The translations under genes were made by a program, and so were the position numbers. A DNA stretch of 36,253 bases from an uncultured Burkholderiales bacterium. GTDB taxonomy: Bacteria > Pseudomonadota > Gammaproteobacteria > Burkholderiales > Burkholderiaceae_C. Positions 26,495 through 33,922 of the stretch are shown one piece after another. The stretch spans positions 1 through 36,253 of the forward strand of contig CAIKYO010000163.1 of NCBI GenBank assembly GCA_903831655.1, written 5' to 3'. The notes under the pieces are model-generated. The model made no database searches. It was not told the origin of the DNA and worked only from the letters and a program-made list of their open reading frames with translations. How positions within the stretch are numbered: position 1 is the first letter of the stretch; the number at the start of each line of letters is the position of its first letter.

Positions 26495-27304
26495 TTAACT
26501 TTGCAGCCAAATACTGGCACAGAAGCGACCACTCACACCGTCCCGCCTGTGAGAGAAGAAAAACTCCTCTTGAGTGACGGTGCACCAATCGGTTGAGCCG
26601 TTGTTGCCAAATCGGTTTTCAATGCCCAGTCTACCCAACTCCAAGCTCACAGCCTGAGTCAAATTGAAGTACCATTTTTGGGACTTGGAGTGATGGGCCC
26701 TAAATAAGCCGTGGTCAGCCCCAAATCTAGCCACATAAAGATCTCTCACCAAGGGCCCAACTTCAAAGCTATTGACTCCTATACAAGGGCCAAGCCAAGC
26801 CCAAACCTGACCCGTCTCATGAGACACACCTTGAGACAACAAACTCTTTGAGATGGAGTCAAGAGCATGGGCCAAGATACCTTGTTCCATCAACTCGTCG
26901 TGGGCGTCAACGCCCAAAAATCCCCGCCAACCCACATGCAATGCCCCCACAAAGGATCCGCTTGGGTGGGCGATCAAAATAGGCATGCAGTCTGCCACCA
27001 TCATGGTGCAAGCCACCCCCTTGCTCACTGTAAAGCAAGCGTCTGCCTCTTGCCCCTGAAGGCTCTTTGGGGTCAATTCGATCAAACTTTGTCCATGCAC
27101 TTGATTTAAGAAAATGGGCTGCACGCCCAATTGGTGCATCCATAGGGAACGGTTTTTCAAGACACACGCCGGATCATCCCCGACATGAAGGCCTAAATTC
27201 ATGCTCGCAAAAGAGCCTTGAGAGACACCTCCCAAGCGAGTCGAGAGTCTCATGTGAACACCCACTGACTCAAGTCCCCAATTCGCATTCCATCGATTGA
27301 ACAT
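26495..27304 (-). CDS. pgeF: Peptidoglycan editing factor PgeF (YfiH/laccase-domain purine nucleoside-active protein)
   Basis: A 269-residue YfiH-family protein. The predicted metal-binding residues are H70 (NQVHGQ), C106 (VADCMPI) and H123 (ALHVGWRG), and the family signature MNLGLHVGDD is at 35-44. Members were first called polyphenol oxidases; E. coli PgeF is implicated in keeping peptidoglycan precursors correct, and some homologues act on purine nucleosides. Which activity applies here cannot be read from sequence. It starts with ATG at 27304. The usual upstream rluD is missing; the divergent neighbour is an FAH-family gene across 204 bases. Confidence 0.9.
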   Translation of the reverse strand: MFNRWNANWGLESVGVHMRLSTRLGGVSQGSFASMNLGLHVGDDPACVLKNRSLWMHQLGVQPIFLNQVHGQSLIELTPKSLQGQEADACFTVSKGVACTMMVADCMPILIAHPSGSFVGALHVGWRGFLGVDAHDELMEQGILAHALDSISKSLLSQGVSHETGQVWAWLGPCIGVNSFEVGPLVRDLYVARFGADHGLFRAHHSKSQKWYFNLTQAVSLELGRLGIENRFGNNGSTDWCTVTQEEFFFSHRRDGVSGRFCASIWLQS

Positions 27305-27463
27305 GGGTTATCAATACTCTTTTAATTAGAAAAAATACTCCCCCATAAGGGAAGGTATGGATCGAAATTTCATGAAAGCTCAGGTTAAACTCTACACCGA
27401 AACAAAGAACTTGTTCTAAAAAATGGGCAAGTCTTCAAAACAAACCCTCCACAACCCAATGGA

Positions 27464-27490
27464 GTTGAGTCCCAGGCGAGCGCACTCAAC
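27464..27490 (+). promoter_or_regulatory. Hairpin in the leader of the FAH-family gene
   Basis: GTTGAGT (27464-27470) and ACTCAAC (27484-27490) form a perfect 7-bp stem with a 13-base loop, ending 18 bases before the ATG at 27509. No U-run follows, so it is not a terminator; it could affect ribosome access or be an operator half-site pair. The rest of the 204-base divergent gap shows nothing certain. Confidence 0.3.
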
Positions 27491-27508
27491 CCCACCACTG
27501 AAGATCGC

Positions 27509-28207
27509 ATGACAACCTACACACACTCAGCCCCCGAAGTCGTCTCAGCACACATCGTTGACAGCACCACTTTATTTCCAGTGCACCGCATCTACTGTGT
27601 GGGCAGAAACTACGAAGAACACGCAAAAGAGATGGGGTACACAGGTCGTGAACCACCTTTCTTCTTTTTAAAGCCCACTGATGCCTTGATCAACGTGAGC
27701 CCATCAGAAGTGGCGCACCTGCCCTACCCGAGTGTGACGCAAAACTTTCACCACGAAATCGAACTCGTGGTGGCCATTTCTGTGGGGGGCAAAAATATTG
27801 CCGCCAAGGATGCGCTCAATCACATTTTTGGTTACGCAGTGGGTCTAGAGATGACACGTCGTGATTTGCAAAATGACATGAAAAAGCAAGGTCGACCCTG
27901 GGACATTGGCAAAAGCTTTGATGCTAGCGCGCCAATGGGCCCCATCACGCCCAAAGACAAGATCAAAGACATTGAAAATGCGGCCATCACACTTGAGGTC
28001 AACGGTCAAACCCGCCAAAGCAGTCACATCTCAAAACTCATTTGGAACATCGCTGAGACCATCGAACACCTCTCAAACGCATGGGAATTGAGACCTGGTG
28101 ATTTGATCTTCACGGGCACCCCAGAAGGCGTCAATGCTGTGGTCAAAGGAGACTTGATGCATGGCCACGTGGATGGACTGACACCCATTCGAGTTGAAGT
28201 GGTCTAA
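27509..28207 (+). CDS. Fumarylacetoacetate hydrolase-family protein (fumarylpyruvate hydrolase-like)
   Basis: A 232-residue FAH-fold protein. The [13 protein letters not shown] segment at 30-42, [10 protein letters not shown] near 51, the metal-binding acidic set in [12 protein letters not shown] near 77-88 and the [14 protein letters not shown] segment near 120 place it with small FAH hydrolases such as NagK and FAHD1. These cleave fumarylpyruvate or decarboxylate oxaloacetate. No gentisate genes are nearby, so the substrate is open. GAAGA lies a few bases ahead of the ATG. The next gene, a Nudix protein, starts 40 bases downstream on the same strand. Confidence 0.88.
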   Translation: MTTYTHSAPEVVSAHIVDSTTLFPVHRIYCVGRNYEEHAKEMGYTGREPPFFFLKPTDALINVSPSEVAHLPYPSVTQNFHHEIELVVAISVGGKNIAAKDALNHIFGYAVGLEMTRRDLQNDMKKQGRPWDIGKSFDASAPMGPITPKDKIKDIENAAITLEVNGQTRQSSHISKLIWNIAETIEHLSNAWELRPGDLIFTGTPEGVNAVVKGDLMHGHVDGLTPIRVEVV

Positions 28208-28247
28208 ATCGTCCGATACCCACCTCCTTCAACCAGACGCTCACCAC

Positions 28248-28808
28248 ATGTATCCACGCCCTACCATCAAACACTGTAAGCTCTGCGGTTCGTCTGTGCA
28301 TTTTGGCATTCCTGAGGATGGTGACACCAAACTCAGAGCCATTTGCTCGAACTGTAAAAGCGTACTTTATGAGAACCCCTTGAACGTGGTCGGTACACTG
28401 CCCGTGTGGCAAGATCGTGTGTTGCTTTGCAAAAGAAACATTGAACCTCGCAAAGGCTTATGGACCCTTCCTGCAGGGTTCATGGAGCTGGGTGAAACAC
28501 TCAGTGAAGGTGCTGCCAGAGAGACGGACGAGGAAGCAGGAGCGCAATACAAGCTCCAAGGCCTGTACACCATCACCAGCGTACTCGCAGTCGGGCAAGT
28601 TCACTTTTATTTCCGTGCCGAGCTCACCAGCACCCAGTTCAATCCCGGCCATGAGACCCAAGAGGCAAGGCTCTTCTTAGAGTCTGAAATTCCTTGGGAT
28701 CAACTGGCCTTTAGAACCGTTAAAGAAACGTTGCAGCGGTATTTTGAAGACCGAAAAAACGCTCACTTCCCGCTGCATGAAATTGTGCTTCACCCTGAAG
28801 CGCGTTGA
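28248..28808 (+). CDS. Zinc-ribbon Nudix hydrolase
   Basis: A 186-residue Nudix protein. The N-terminus has two CxxC pairs, C10/C13 (CKLC) and C33/C36 (CSNC), forming a likely zinc ribbon. The Nudix box spans residues 77-99 with the full pattern GX5EX7REXXEEXG (starting GFMELGE and ending EEAGA). The family hydrolyses nucleoside diphosphate-linked compounds; zinc-ribbon members include NADH pyrophosphatase-like enzymes, but the substrate is unknown here. I chose the ATG at 28248; a TTG at 28194 would overlap the preceding gene and adds residues outside the family. The CDS ends four bases from the stop of the convergent esterase, leaving no room for a terminator. Confidence 0.9.
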   Translation: MYPRPTIKHCKLCGSSVHFGIPEDGDTKLRAICSNCKSVLYENPLNVVGTLPVWQDRVLLCKRNIEPRKGLWTLPAGFMELGETLSEGAARETDEEAGAQYKLQGLYTITSVLAVGQVHFYFRAELTSTQFNPGHETQEARLFLESEIPWDQLAFRTVKETLQRYFEDRKNAHFPLHEIVLHPEAR

Positions 28809-28812
28809 CCCC

Positions 28813-29769
28813 TTAGCTCAAGGCAGCTTTCAACGATAAAGCACATAAGTTGAGTGCCGTATTGGCCTCTCTTAAAATGCGACCCATGGTGATAAACCCG
28901 TGTATTTGCCGCTCAAAACTCACGACCTCCACTACCACGCCCGCCTTGGATAAAGCGTCGGCGTACTCCAAGCCTTCATCCTTTAAGGGATCAAATCCAG
29001 CCACGAGCACAAAAGCAGCAGGCAAGCCTTCATGACTGGTGGCAAGCAAGGGCGATGCTCTCCAATCATTAAGCTCCTTGGGGTCTTTGACGTAATGTCT
29101 AACAAACCACTCAATCGCCTCCTTTGTCAGCAAATACCCACGTCCCAAAGTTTTGTGTGAAGGTGAGGTACAGAGCAAATTGGTTGCTGGGTAAATGAGC
29201 AACTGAAAGCAAGGCCGTATGGACTCACCCAACAACCCCAAGCATGCCGCACTGGCCAAATTACCTCCTGCACTGTCCCCCCCAAGGGCCACCTTGAGGG
29301 GATCCAAACACCACTCTGACCTTGATTTAATTTGCTCTTGCAACCATCGATAAACAGCAACTGCATCGTTGTAAGCAGCGGGGAAAGGGCTCTCAGGAGC
29401 CAATCTGTAATCTACTGAGAAAACTTGGCATTGGGCTTTGTTACTGAGTTCACGGCACATGACATCGTGTGACTCAACGCTTCCAATGGTCCAGCCACCG
29501 CCATGCAAATAAATGAGTGCCCCACCTGGCTTGTGATTTAAAACCCCTTCAGGAACATACCTGCGAACCTTGATTTTTTCTGCGTCAACCTCCACCCAGT
29601 GATCTTCAACCAGATGCATCTCTTGGGGATCGGGTTGTGAAAAGGACTTTCGACTTTCATAGGCCAAGCGAGCTTGAACAGGTGTTTGCGTTTGAATGGG
29701 GGGTACGCCATTGTCGAGCATCAACTTCAGTAGCCAATGGGCTTGTGGGTCTAACATGGCAATTAACAT
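28813..29769 (-). CDS. Alpha/beta-hydrolase of the hormone-sensitive lipase family (carboxylesterase)
   Basis: A 318-residue HSL (family IV) esterase. The oxyanion-hole HGGGW is near residue 93, the nucleophile elbow GDSAGGN near 167 supplies the serine, the acid is in AGFDPLKDEG near 263 and the histidine in QIHGFI near 294. Such enzymes hydrolyse short-chain acyl esters; the physiological substrate is unknown. The frame opens with ATG at 29769, but a second ATG at 29757 gives the MLDPQA start common in this family and has GGATG upstream. It is transcribed away from soxX and towards the Nudix gene. Confidence 0.9.
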   Translation of the reverse strand: MLIAMLDPQAHWLLKLMLDNGVPPIQTQTPVQARLAYESRKSFSQPDPQEMHLVEDHWVEVDAEKIKVRRYVPEGVLNHKPGGALIYLHGGGWTIGSVESHDVMCRELSNKAQCQVFSVDYRLAPESPFPAAYNDAVAVYRWLQEQIKSRSEWCLDPLKVALGGDSAGGNLASAACLGLLGESIRPCFQLLIYPATNLLCTSPSHKTLGRGYLLTKEAIEWFVRHYVKDPKELNDWRASPLLATSHEGLPAAFVLVAGFDPLKDEGLEYADALSKAGVVVEVVSFERQIHGFITMGRILREANTALNLCALSLKAALS

Positions 29770-29844
29770 CCAAAAATGATTAATTTCCCTATTTTATGCT
29801 GAGCTACTCGGTGTCAACTTGTGCCTTCATCGTGTGCATCTAAA

Positions 29845-30285
29845 ATGCAGCAACACCCAATGAATCAACCTGTGACCAGAACCACCCTTATGCTCGGCTT
29901 TTCTAGAATCAAAACCATGGCATTGATTGGCTTGTCTTGTGGTGTACAGCTTGTCTGTTCTCAAAACCTGAGCGAAGACGCCGCAAAAGGCTTGGAGATC
30001 ATCAAAGGCAGAACAGGACAGTGTGTCCTTTGCCACCAAATACCCAACAACCCATCTCCCATGGGCAACCTCGGACCCTCACTGCAGGGAGTGGCCAAAC
30101 GCATGGATGCGGCCACCTTACGGGCCCGATTGGCCGACGAGAGAAGCGTCAACCCTCAAACGATCATGCCGCCCTATTTTTCACTGCAAAATCTAAGCGA
30201 GCTCGACCCCTCGCTTGAAGGCAAAACCATTTTGAGCCGTGAGGAATTTGAAAGCGTGATGAGTTATTTGTTGCAATTGAATTGA
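29845..30285 (+). CDS. soxX: Sulfur-oxidation c-type cytochrome SoxX
   Basis: A monoheme periplasmic cytochrome that pairs with SoxA to oxidise thiosulfate onto the SoxYZ carrier. The heme motif CVLCH is at C60, C63 and H64 (numbered from 29845), followed by GNLGPSL and the axial methionine in IMPPYF (M108). A Sec signal is visible: basic SRIK followed by a hydrophobic run MALIGLSCGVQLVC. The start is uncertain: ATG at 29845, 29860 or 29890 and a GTG at 29821 are in frame and none has a good ribosome site. soxA follows directly with a two-base gap. No soxYZBCD is in the window. Confidence 0.9.
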   Translation: MQQHPMNQPVTRTTLMLGFSRIKTMALIGLSCGVQLVCSQNLSEDAAKGLEIIKGRTGQCVLCHQIPNNPSPMGNLGPSLQGVAKRMDAATLRARLADERSVNPQTIMPPYFSLQNLSELDPSLEGKTILSREEFESVMSYLLQLN

Positions 30286-30287
30286 TC

Positions 30288-31124
30288 ATGCTAAAACGAC
30301 TTGCCAGATCAAGAAAAGTAATCCTTGTTAGACTGATATCGATCAGCCTTGGCCTATTGATCATCTTGCTTCCCCCTTTGGGCTGGACTCAACCCATCAC
30401 TGGGCCAGGCGCCATTGAGCCCGCACAACTTCGCTCTGGATTGAGCTTTGCCAGTGAAGCCATTGCCACGCTTCAAAAAGATGACGACTTGAATCCGGCC
30501 TTTTTATGGGTCGAGCAAGGACAAAAGAGCTGGCAACAAAGCCACGGCACCCCTAACAACTCGTGTGAATCTTGTCACCAAGAGATCAACACCAGCATGA
30601 AGGGGGTAACCATGAAATACCCTCGTTTTGATGAGGCCACCCATCAATTGGTCAACTTAGAGGCACAAATCAATCGTTGCAGGGTACAACATCAACACCT
30701 GCCTGCCCTAAAGTATGAAAGCGATGAGTTGCTTGGCCTCACCGCGGTCATTAACTTGGCCTCTCGGGGTATGGTGATGCAAAAAACATTGACGCCCGAT
30801 TTAATTGAACCTCTAAAACGAGGACAGGCTAGATTTGAAAAACGCAGAGGTCAAATCAACCTCGCATGCATGCACTGCCATACCCAAAACTTTGGGCATC
30901 ACTTGGGGGGTGAAACCTTAAGTCAAGGACAACCCGTTGGTTATCCGGCCTATCGACTGGAATGGCAAAAAATGGGGTCACTTCACCGCCGCTTAAGAGC
31001 TTGCCTCTCGGGAGTCAAGGCTGAGATCTACCCTTTTGGCTCACAGGCTTTGATGGAATTGGAGTTGTATTTGGGATTTCGCGCTCAAGGGCTCCCCCTG
31101 GAGGCTCCAGAGGTTCGTCGTTGA
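30288..31124 (+). CDS. soxA: Sulfur-oxidation diheme cytochrome SoxA
   Basis: A 278-residue diheme cytochrome, the L-cysteine S-thiosulfotransferase subunit partnering SoxX. Heme sites are CESCH (C93, C96, H97) and CMHCH (C194, C197, H198); C131 is the likely distal ligand of the first heme and C239 (RACLSGVKAEIYPFGS) the persulfide active-site cysteine. An N-terminal basic region and hydrophobic stretch to GWTQ form a Sec signal. VKAE replaces the commoner VRAE near the active cysteine, a mild change. The ATG at 30288 is chosen over a TTG at 30282. It is translationally close to soxX and ends 76 bases before pgi. Confidence 0.92.
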   Translation: MLKRLARSRKVILVRLISISLGLLIILLPPLGWTQPITGPGAIEPAQLRSGLSFASEAIATLQKDDDLNPAFLWVEQGQKSWQQSHGTPNNSCESCHQEINTSMKGVTMKYPRFDEATHQLVNLEAQINRCRVQHQHLPALKYESDELLGLTAVINLASRGMVMQKTLTPDLIEPLKRGQARFEKRRGQINLACMHCHTQNFGHHLGGETLSQGQPVGYPAYRLEWQKMGSLHRRLRACLSGVKAEIYPFGSQALMELELYLGFRAQGLPLEAPEVRR

Positions 31125-31200
31125 TTGCCTGGCCCTGTCGATAACATTGACTACAATGCGACTAAGAAAAGTTTGAGCACAACCTTTATCAACACTCTCA

Positions 31201-32793
31201 ATGTCAGCTTTCACCCCCCCTCAGAGACGAGCCGCTTGGCAGGCATTGGAGCTTTTGGCCAAGCGCGGGGTACCCAGTATTGCACAATTGCAAAGTGCAA
31301 AAGATCGATCCAGTCGCTTTTGCGCCTCAGCGGCTGGCTTGACTCTTGAATATGACCACCAGCGGGTGAGTACAGTGATTATGGACGCTTTGCTTGAGCT
31401 TGCCCATCAATCCCATGTTTTCCAAAAAGCTCAATCCATGTTCAATGGAGAGCACATCAACACCACCGAAGGACGTTCAGCCTTGCACGTGGCACTTCGC
31501 GGCAGCCTGGTGTCCTCGCCTCCCTGGGGTCAAACCATTGCTGATGCCGTACTCGTTGAAATTGAGCGGTTTTGTGGGTTTGCTGAACAACTGAGAGGTC
31601 AGCTCATCAGTGGTTATACCCAGCAAAGTATCACGGATGTGGTCAATCTGGGCATTGGTGGCTCTGATCTAGGCCCAAGGATGGTTTGCGAGGCCTTGAG
31701 GGAGAATCCTCGATTTTCTCACCCAGTGAACGTGCACTTTGTATCCAATGTGGATGCATGGAGCCTTTACAGCACCATCAAGAATTTGAATCCAGAGAGA
31801 ACAGCTTTCATCGTACAAAGCAAGTCTTTCAGCACACAAGAAACCATGCTTTTGGCCCGCTCTGCCAAGGAGTGGCTGAGGGCATCAGGCTGCCCACAGG
31901 AAAGCCTCTCCAAGCACCTGATTGCTGTGACTGCCAACCCAAAGGTCGCTCAATCCCAGGGCTATTTACCTCAACAGACCTTTCACTTATGGGATTGGGT
32001 GGGAGGGAGGTACTCCATTTGGTCATCCATTGGACTGCCATTGGCCATTGCAATTGGATCAGAGGGCTTCAAAGAGTTTTTGGCTGGTGGCCACGCCATG
32101 GATCAACATTTCTTGAATGCCCCTGCTCAAGATAATTTGCCTTTGTTGATGGCTCTCCTTGGGATTTGGAACCGCAATTTTCTGGGAGCGCCCACGCACC
32201 TCATTGCACCCTATCTCTATCCTTTGGCCAAATTCACCTCGTTTATTCAACAAATGGACATGGAGTCCAACGGTAAACAAATTCACCACGACGGAACGAG
32301 TGCAAGCATTGCCACCGGGCCTATCTTATGGGGCGGCTTGGGCAATGATGGCCAACACGCTTACTTTCAACTCATCCACCAAGGTCAGCATTTGATCCCA
32401 GTGGACTTCATCGGACAGCGCCTGAGCAACTGCCCCATGCCAGGTTCTGAGGAACACCATCGATTGGTACTTTTGAATTTAAAAGCACAAAGAAAAGCGA
32501 TGGCTCTGGGTCGGGATGCAACTCAAACCCAAAAGGAACTATTGGAGAGCGGACTCACTCCCGAACAAGCACTGGCATTGACGCCGCACAGAACCTTTCT
32601 TGGCAATGTACCCAGCTCCACGATTTGGTTTGACGAATTGGATGCCAAGACCTTGGGCTCACTCATTGCTCTTTACGAACACAAAATATTTTGCCAAGCT
32701 TGTATCTGGGAGATCAATGCCTTTGACCAATGGGGCGTCGAGCTGGGCAAAAAGATGGCGCTTGAATTAGACGAATTGCACCACAAAGCTTGA
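31201..32793 (+). CDS. pgi: Glucose-6-phosphate isomerase
   Basis: A 530-residue isomerase interconverting glucose 6-phosphate and fructose 6-phosphate. Signatures seen are NLGIGGSDLGPRM near 149, SKSFSTQETM near 208, the PGI signature WVGGRYSIWSSIGLPLA near 263-279, the catalytic MESNGKQ near 354 and FDQWGVELGK near 508. The length is close to the E. coli-type enzyme. It starts with ATG at 31201 without a clear ribosome site. The 76 bases after soxA hold no evident terminator, so it could be read with soxXA or from a promoter of its own. Confidence 0.96.
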   Translation: MSAFTPPQRRAAWQALELLAKRGVPSIAQLQSAKDRSSRFCASAAGLTLEYDHQRVSTVIMDALLELAHQSHVFQKAQSMFNGEHINTTEGRSALHVALRGSLVSSPPWGQTIADAVLVEIERFCGFAEQLRGQLISGYTQQSITDVVNLGIGGSDLGPRMVCEALRENPRFSHPVNVHFVSNVDAWSLYSTIKNLNPERTAFIVQSKSFSTQETMLLARSAKEWLRASGCPQESLSKHLIAVTANPKVAQSQGYLPQQTFHLWDWVGGRYSIWSSIGLPLAIAIGSEGFKEFLAGGHAMDQHFLNAPAQDNLPLLMALLGIWNRNFLGAPTHLIAPYLYPLAKFTSFIQQMDMESNGKQIHHDGTSASIATGPILWGGLGNDGQHAYFQLIHQGQHLIPVDFIGQRLSNCPMPGSEEHHRLVLLNLKAQRKAMALGRDATQTQKELLESGLTPEQALALTPHRTFLGNVPSSTIWFDELDAKTLGSLIALYEHKIFCQACIWEINAFDQWGVELGKKMALELDELHHKA

Positions 32794-32822
32794 TTCCAAC
32801 TTTGCTCAGCCCCACATGAGAA

Positions 32823-32852
32823 AGGGGAAGCCACGGTTAAATGACTTCCCCT
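32823..32852 (-). terminator. Hairpin between pgi and tRNA-Pro, likely shared terminator
   Basis: AGGGGAAG (32823-32830) and CTTCCCCT (32845-32852) form a perfect 8-bp stem with a 14-base loop between convergent pgi and tRNA-Pro. The minus-strand side is followed by TTTCTC, which suits the tRNA end slightly better; the plus-strand side is followed by CTTGTTC. It could serve both directions, weakly. Confidence 0.6.
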
Positions 32853-32861
32853 CTTGTTCAT

Positions 32862-32938
32862 TGGTCGGCGTGGCGGGATTCGAACTCGCGACCCCTTGCA
32901 CCCCATGCAAGTGCGCTACCAGGCTGCGCTACACGCCG
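32862..32938 (-). tRNA. tRNA-Pro (anticodon GGG)
   Basis: The minus strand reads a 77-base tRNA with encoded CCA (32864-32862). The acceptor stem CGGCGTG (32938-32932) pairs with CACGCCG next to A73. The D-arm is AGCGCAGCCTGGTAGCGC; the anticodon stem CTTGC/GCAAG encloses the loop ATGGGGT with anticodon GGG; the T-arm carries GTTCGAATC. C1-G72 is typical of bacterial proline tRNA. It decodes CCC/CCU. It follows merR by 40 bases on the same strand, but a TATAAT box lies just upstream, so it probably has its own promoter. Confidence 0.96.
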
Positions 32939-32946
32939 AGCATTAA

Positions 32947-32952
32947 ATTATA
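32947..32952 (-). promoter_or_regulatory. Consensus -10 box abutting tRNA-Pro
   Basis: A perfect TATAAT on the minus strand ends eight bases before the first base of the tRNA. A standard start six to eight bases downstream of the box would leave about zero to three leader bases. The hexamer 17 bases upstream (TGGTGA) is a poor -35. The bases between the box and the tRNA end in GCT, followed by the GC-rich CGGCG, like discriminators of growth-rate-controlled tRNA promoters. Confidence 0.5.
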
Positions 32953-32978
32953 ACTCGGATTTAACAAGCTCACCACAT

Positions 32979-33419
32979 TCAAAGCAGCAATTGTCTGATT
33001 TCTTGCAGCTCACGCTTGAGTTGTTTCATCTGGGGAGCATCCGTCATGACATTGGCCATGCTCCATGTGTCCGTGAGAGCGGATTCGTCAAAATCACTCT
33101 CTTCAAAGACATCCACGCCTTGGAGCATCATGACACCCGAGCGTTTTTTTTCTTTTTCAATTTGGACAATCTCAAGCAACTTGTTTCTTGCTCCACTGAT
33201 GGTAAAGCCTTGGTCATACAACAAGTCACGAATTCTTCGAATCATCAGCACCTCATGGTGCTGGTAGTAGCGTCGATTGCCCCTTCTCTTCATGGGCCTG
33301 AGCTGAGTAAACTCCTGCTCCCAATACCTGAGCACGTGAGGCTTGACGCCGCACAACTCACTCACCTCACCAATGGTGAAGTAGCGCTTTGCTGGTATTG
33401 AAGGAAGGGAATTCTCCAT
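32979..33419 (-). CDS. MerR-family transcriptional regulator
   Basis: A 146-residue MerR-type regulator. The winged-helix domain runs from RYFTIGEVSELCGVKPHVLRYWE (two parts, residues 12-34) through RRGNRRYYQHHEVLMI to about residue 80, followed by a helical dimerisation region (KLLEIVQIEKEKKR) and a short C-terminus without the cysteine set of metal-sensing members. The effector is unknown. This gene, next to ihfA in many Burkholderiales, has no settled function. It starts with ATG at 33419. A candidate promoter with a 19-bp spacer, the MerR hallmark, lies about 90 bases upstream. Confidence 0.9.
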   Translation of the reverse strand: MENSLPSIPAKRYFTIGEVSELCGVKPHVLRYWEQEFTQLRPMKRRGNRRYYQHHEVLMIRRIRDLLYDQGFTISGARNKLLEIVQIEKEKKRSGVMMLQGVDVFEESDFDESALTDTWSMANVMTDAPQMKQLKRELQEIRQLLL

Positions 33420-33509
33420 GCTGGCTTTTCTGTAACTGAATCAAAATAGGGACCGTGAAGATTACACTAAGTATAAAAAAAAGCTAGTCTATTTAAAAAA
33501 TATTTACAG

Positions 33510-33540
33510 ATTAAAAGACACAAGTTACTTAAATTGGCAA
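33510..33540 (-). promoter_or_regulatory. Candidate MerR-type promoter with 19-bp spacer upstream of merR
   Basis: On the minus strand TTGCCA (33540-33535) and TTTAAT (33515-33510) are separated by exactly 19 bases. The 9-base palindrome AAGTAACTT (33530-33522) sits almost at the spacer centre. MerR proteins activate such over-long promoters by distorting the spacer, so this may be an autoregulatory site. The surrounding 161-base gap is AT-rich, so chance occurrence is possible. Confidence 0.45.
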
Positions 33541-33580
33541 TCATCCCTAATCGACAACTCCAAACGTTTGAGTTATAGAT

Positions 33581-33910
33581 CTAAACTTTTGAATGCTCTT
33601 GGTTTTGAATCATTTCCTTGAGCTTTTGGCTTGCGTGAAAAGTAACGACTCGCCTAGCCTCAATCGTAATGGCTTCGCCAGTCCTTGGGTTGCGCCCTGG
33701 ACGTGGAGTTTTGGTGCGCAATTGGAAATTGCCAAAACCAGAAATTTTGACATCCTCACCGCTCAAGAGCTTTTCGACAATCAGATCGAAGAAAGCATCT
33801 ATCATGTCTTTTGATTCGCGCTTGTTGAGTCCAATTTGCTCAAACATCAACTCTGCCAATTGCGCTTTGGTCAATGCAGGCGATTCCAATGAATTCAAAA
33901 CCAATTCCAT
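33581..33910 (-). CDS. ihfA: Integration host factor alpha subunit
   Basis: A 109-residue HU/IHF-family DNA-bending protein. Features are [23 protein letters not shown] (start helices), the [23 protein letters not shown] core and the DNA-intercalating arm [10 protein letters not shown] near residue 72-81. Its place directly after pheT is the conserved setting of ihfA. A strong AAAGGAG ribosome site lies seven bases before the ATG at 33910, and only 12 bases separate it from pheT, so the two are cotranscribed. An imperfect palindrome (AACTC/GAGTT around CAAACGTTT, near 33552-33570) lies just after the stop. Confidence 0.96.
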   Translation of the reverse strand: MELVLNSLESPALTKAQLAELMFEQIGLNKRESKDMIDAFFDLIVEKLLSGEDVKISGFGNFQLRTKTPRPGRNPRTGEAITIEARRVVTFHASQKLKEMIQNQEHSKV

Positions 33911-33922
33911 CTTTGAACTCCT

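Noticed and set aside
28194-28247. TTG-initiated extension of the Nudix gene
   Set aside because: It would overlap the FAH gene end and adds nonconserved residues before the zinc ribbon.
33552-33570. Terminator after ihfA from the AACTC/GAGTT palindrome
   Set aside because: The stem is short or has no loop when extended, and no U-run follows; at most a weak structure or binding site.
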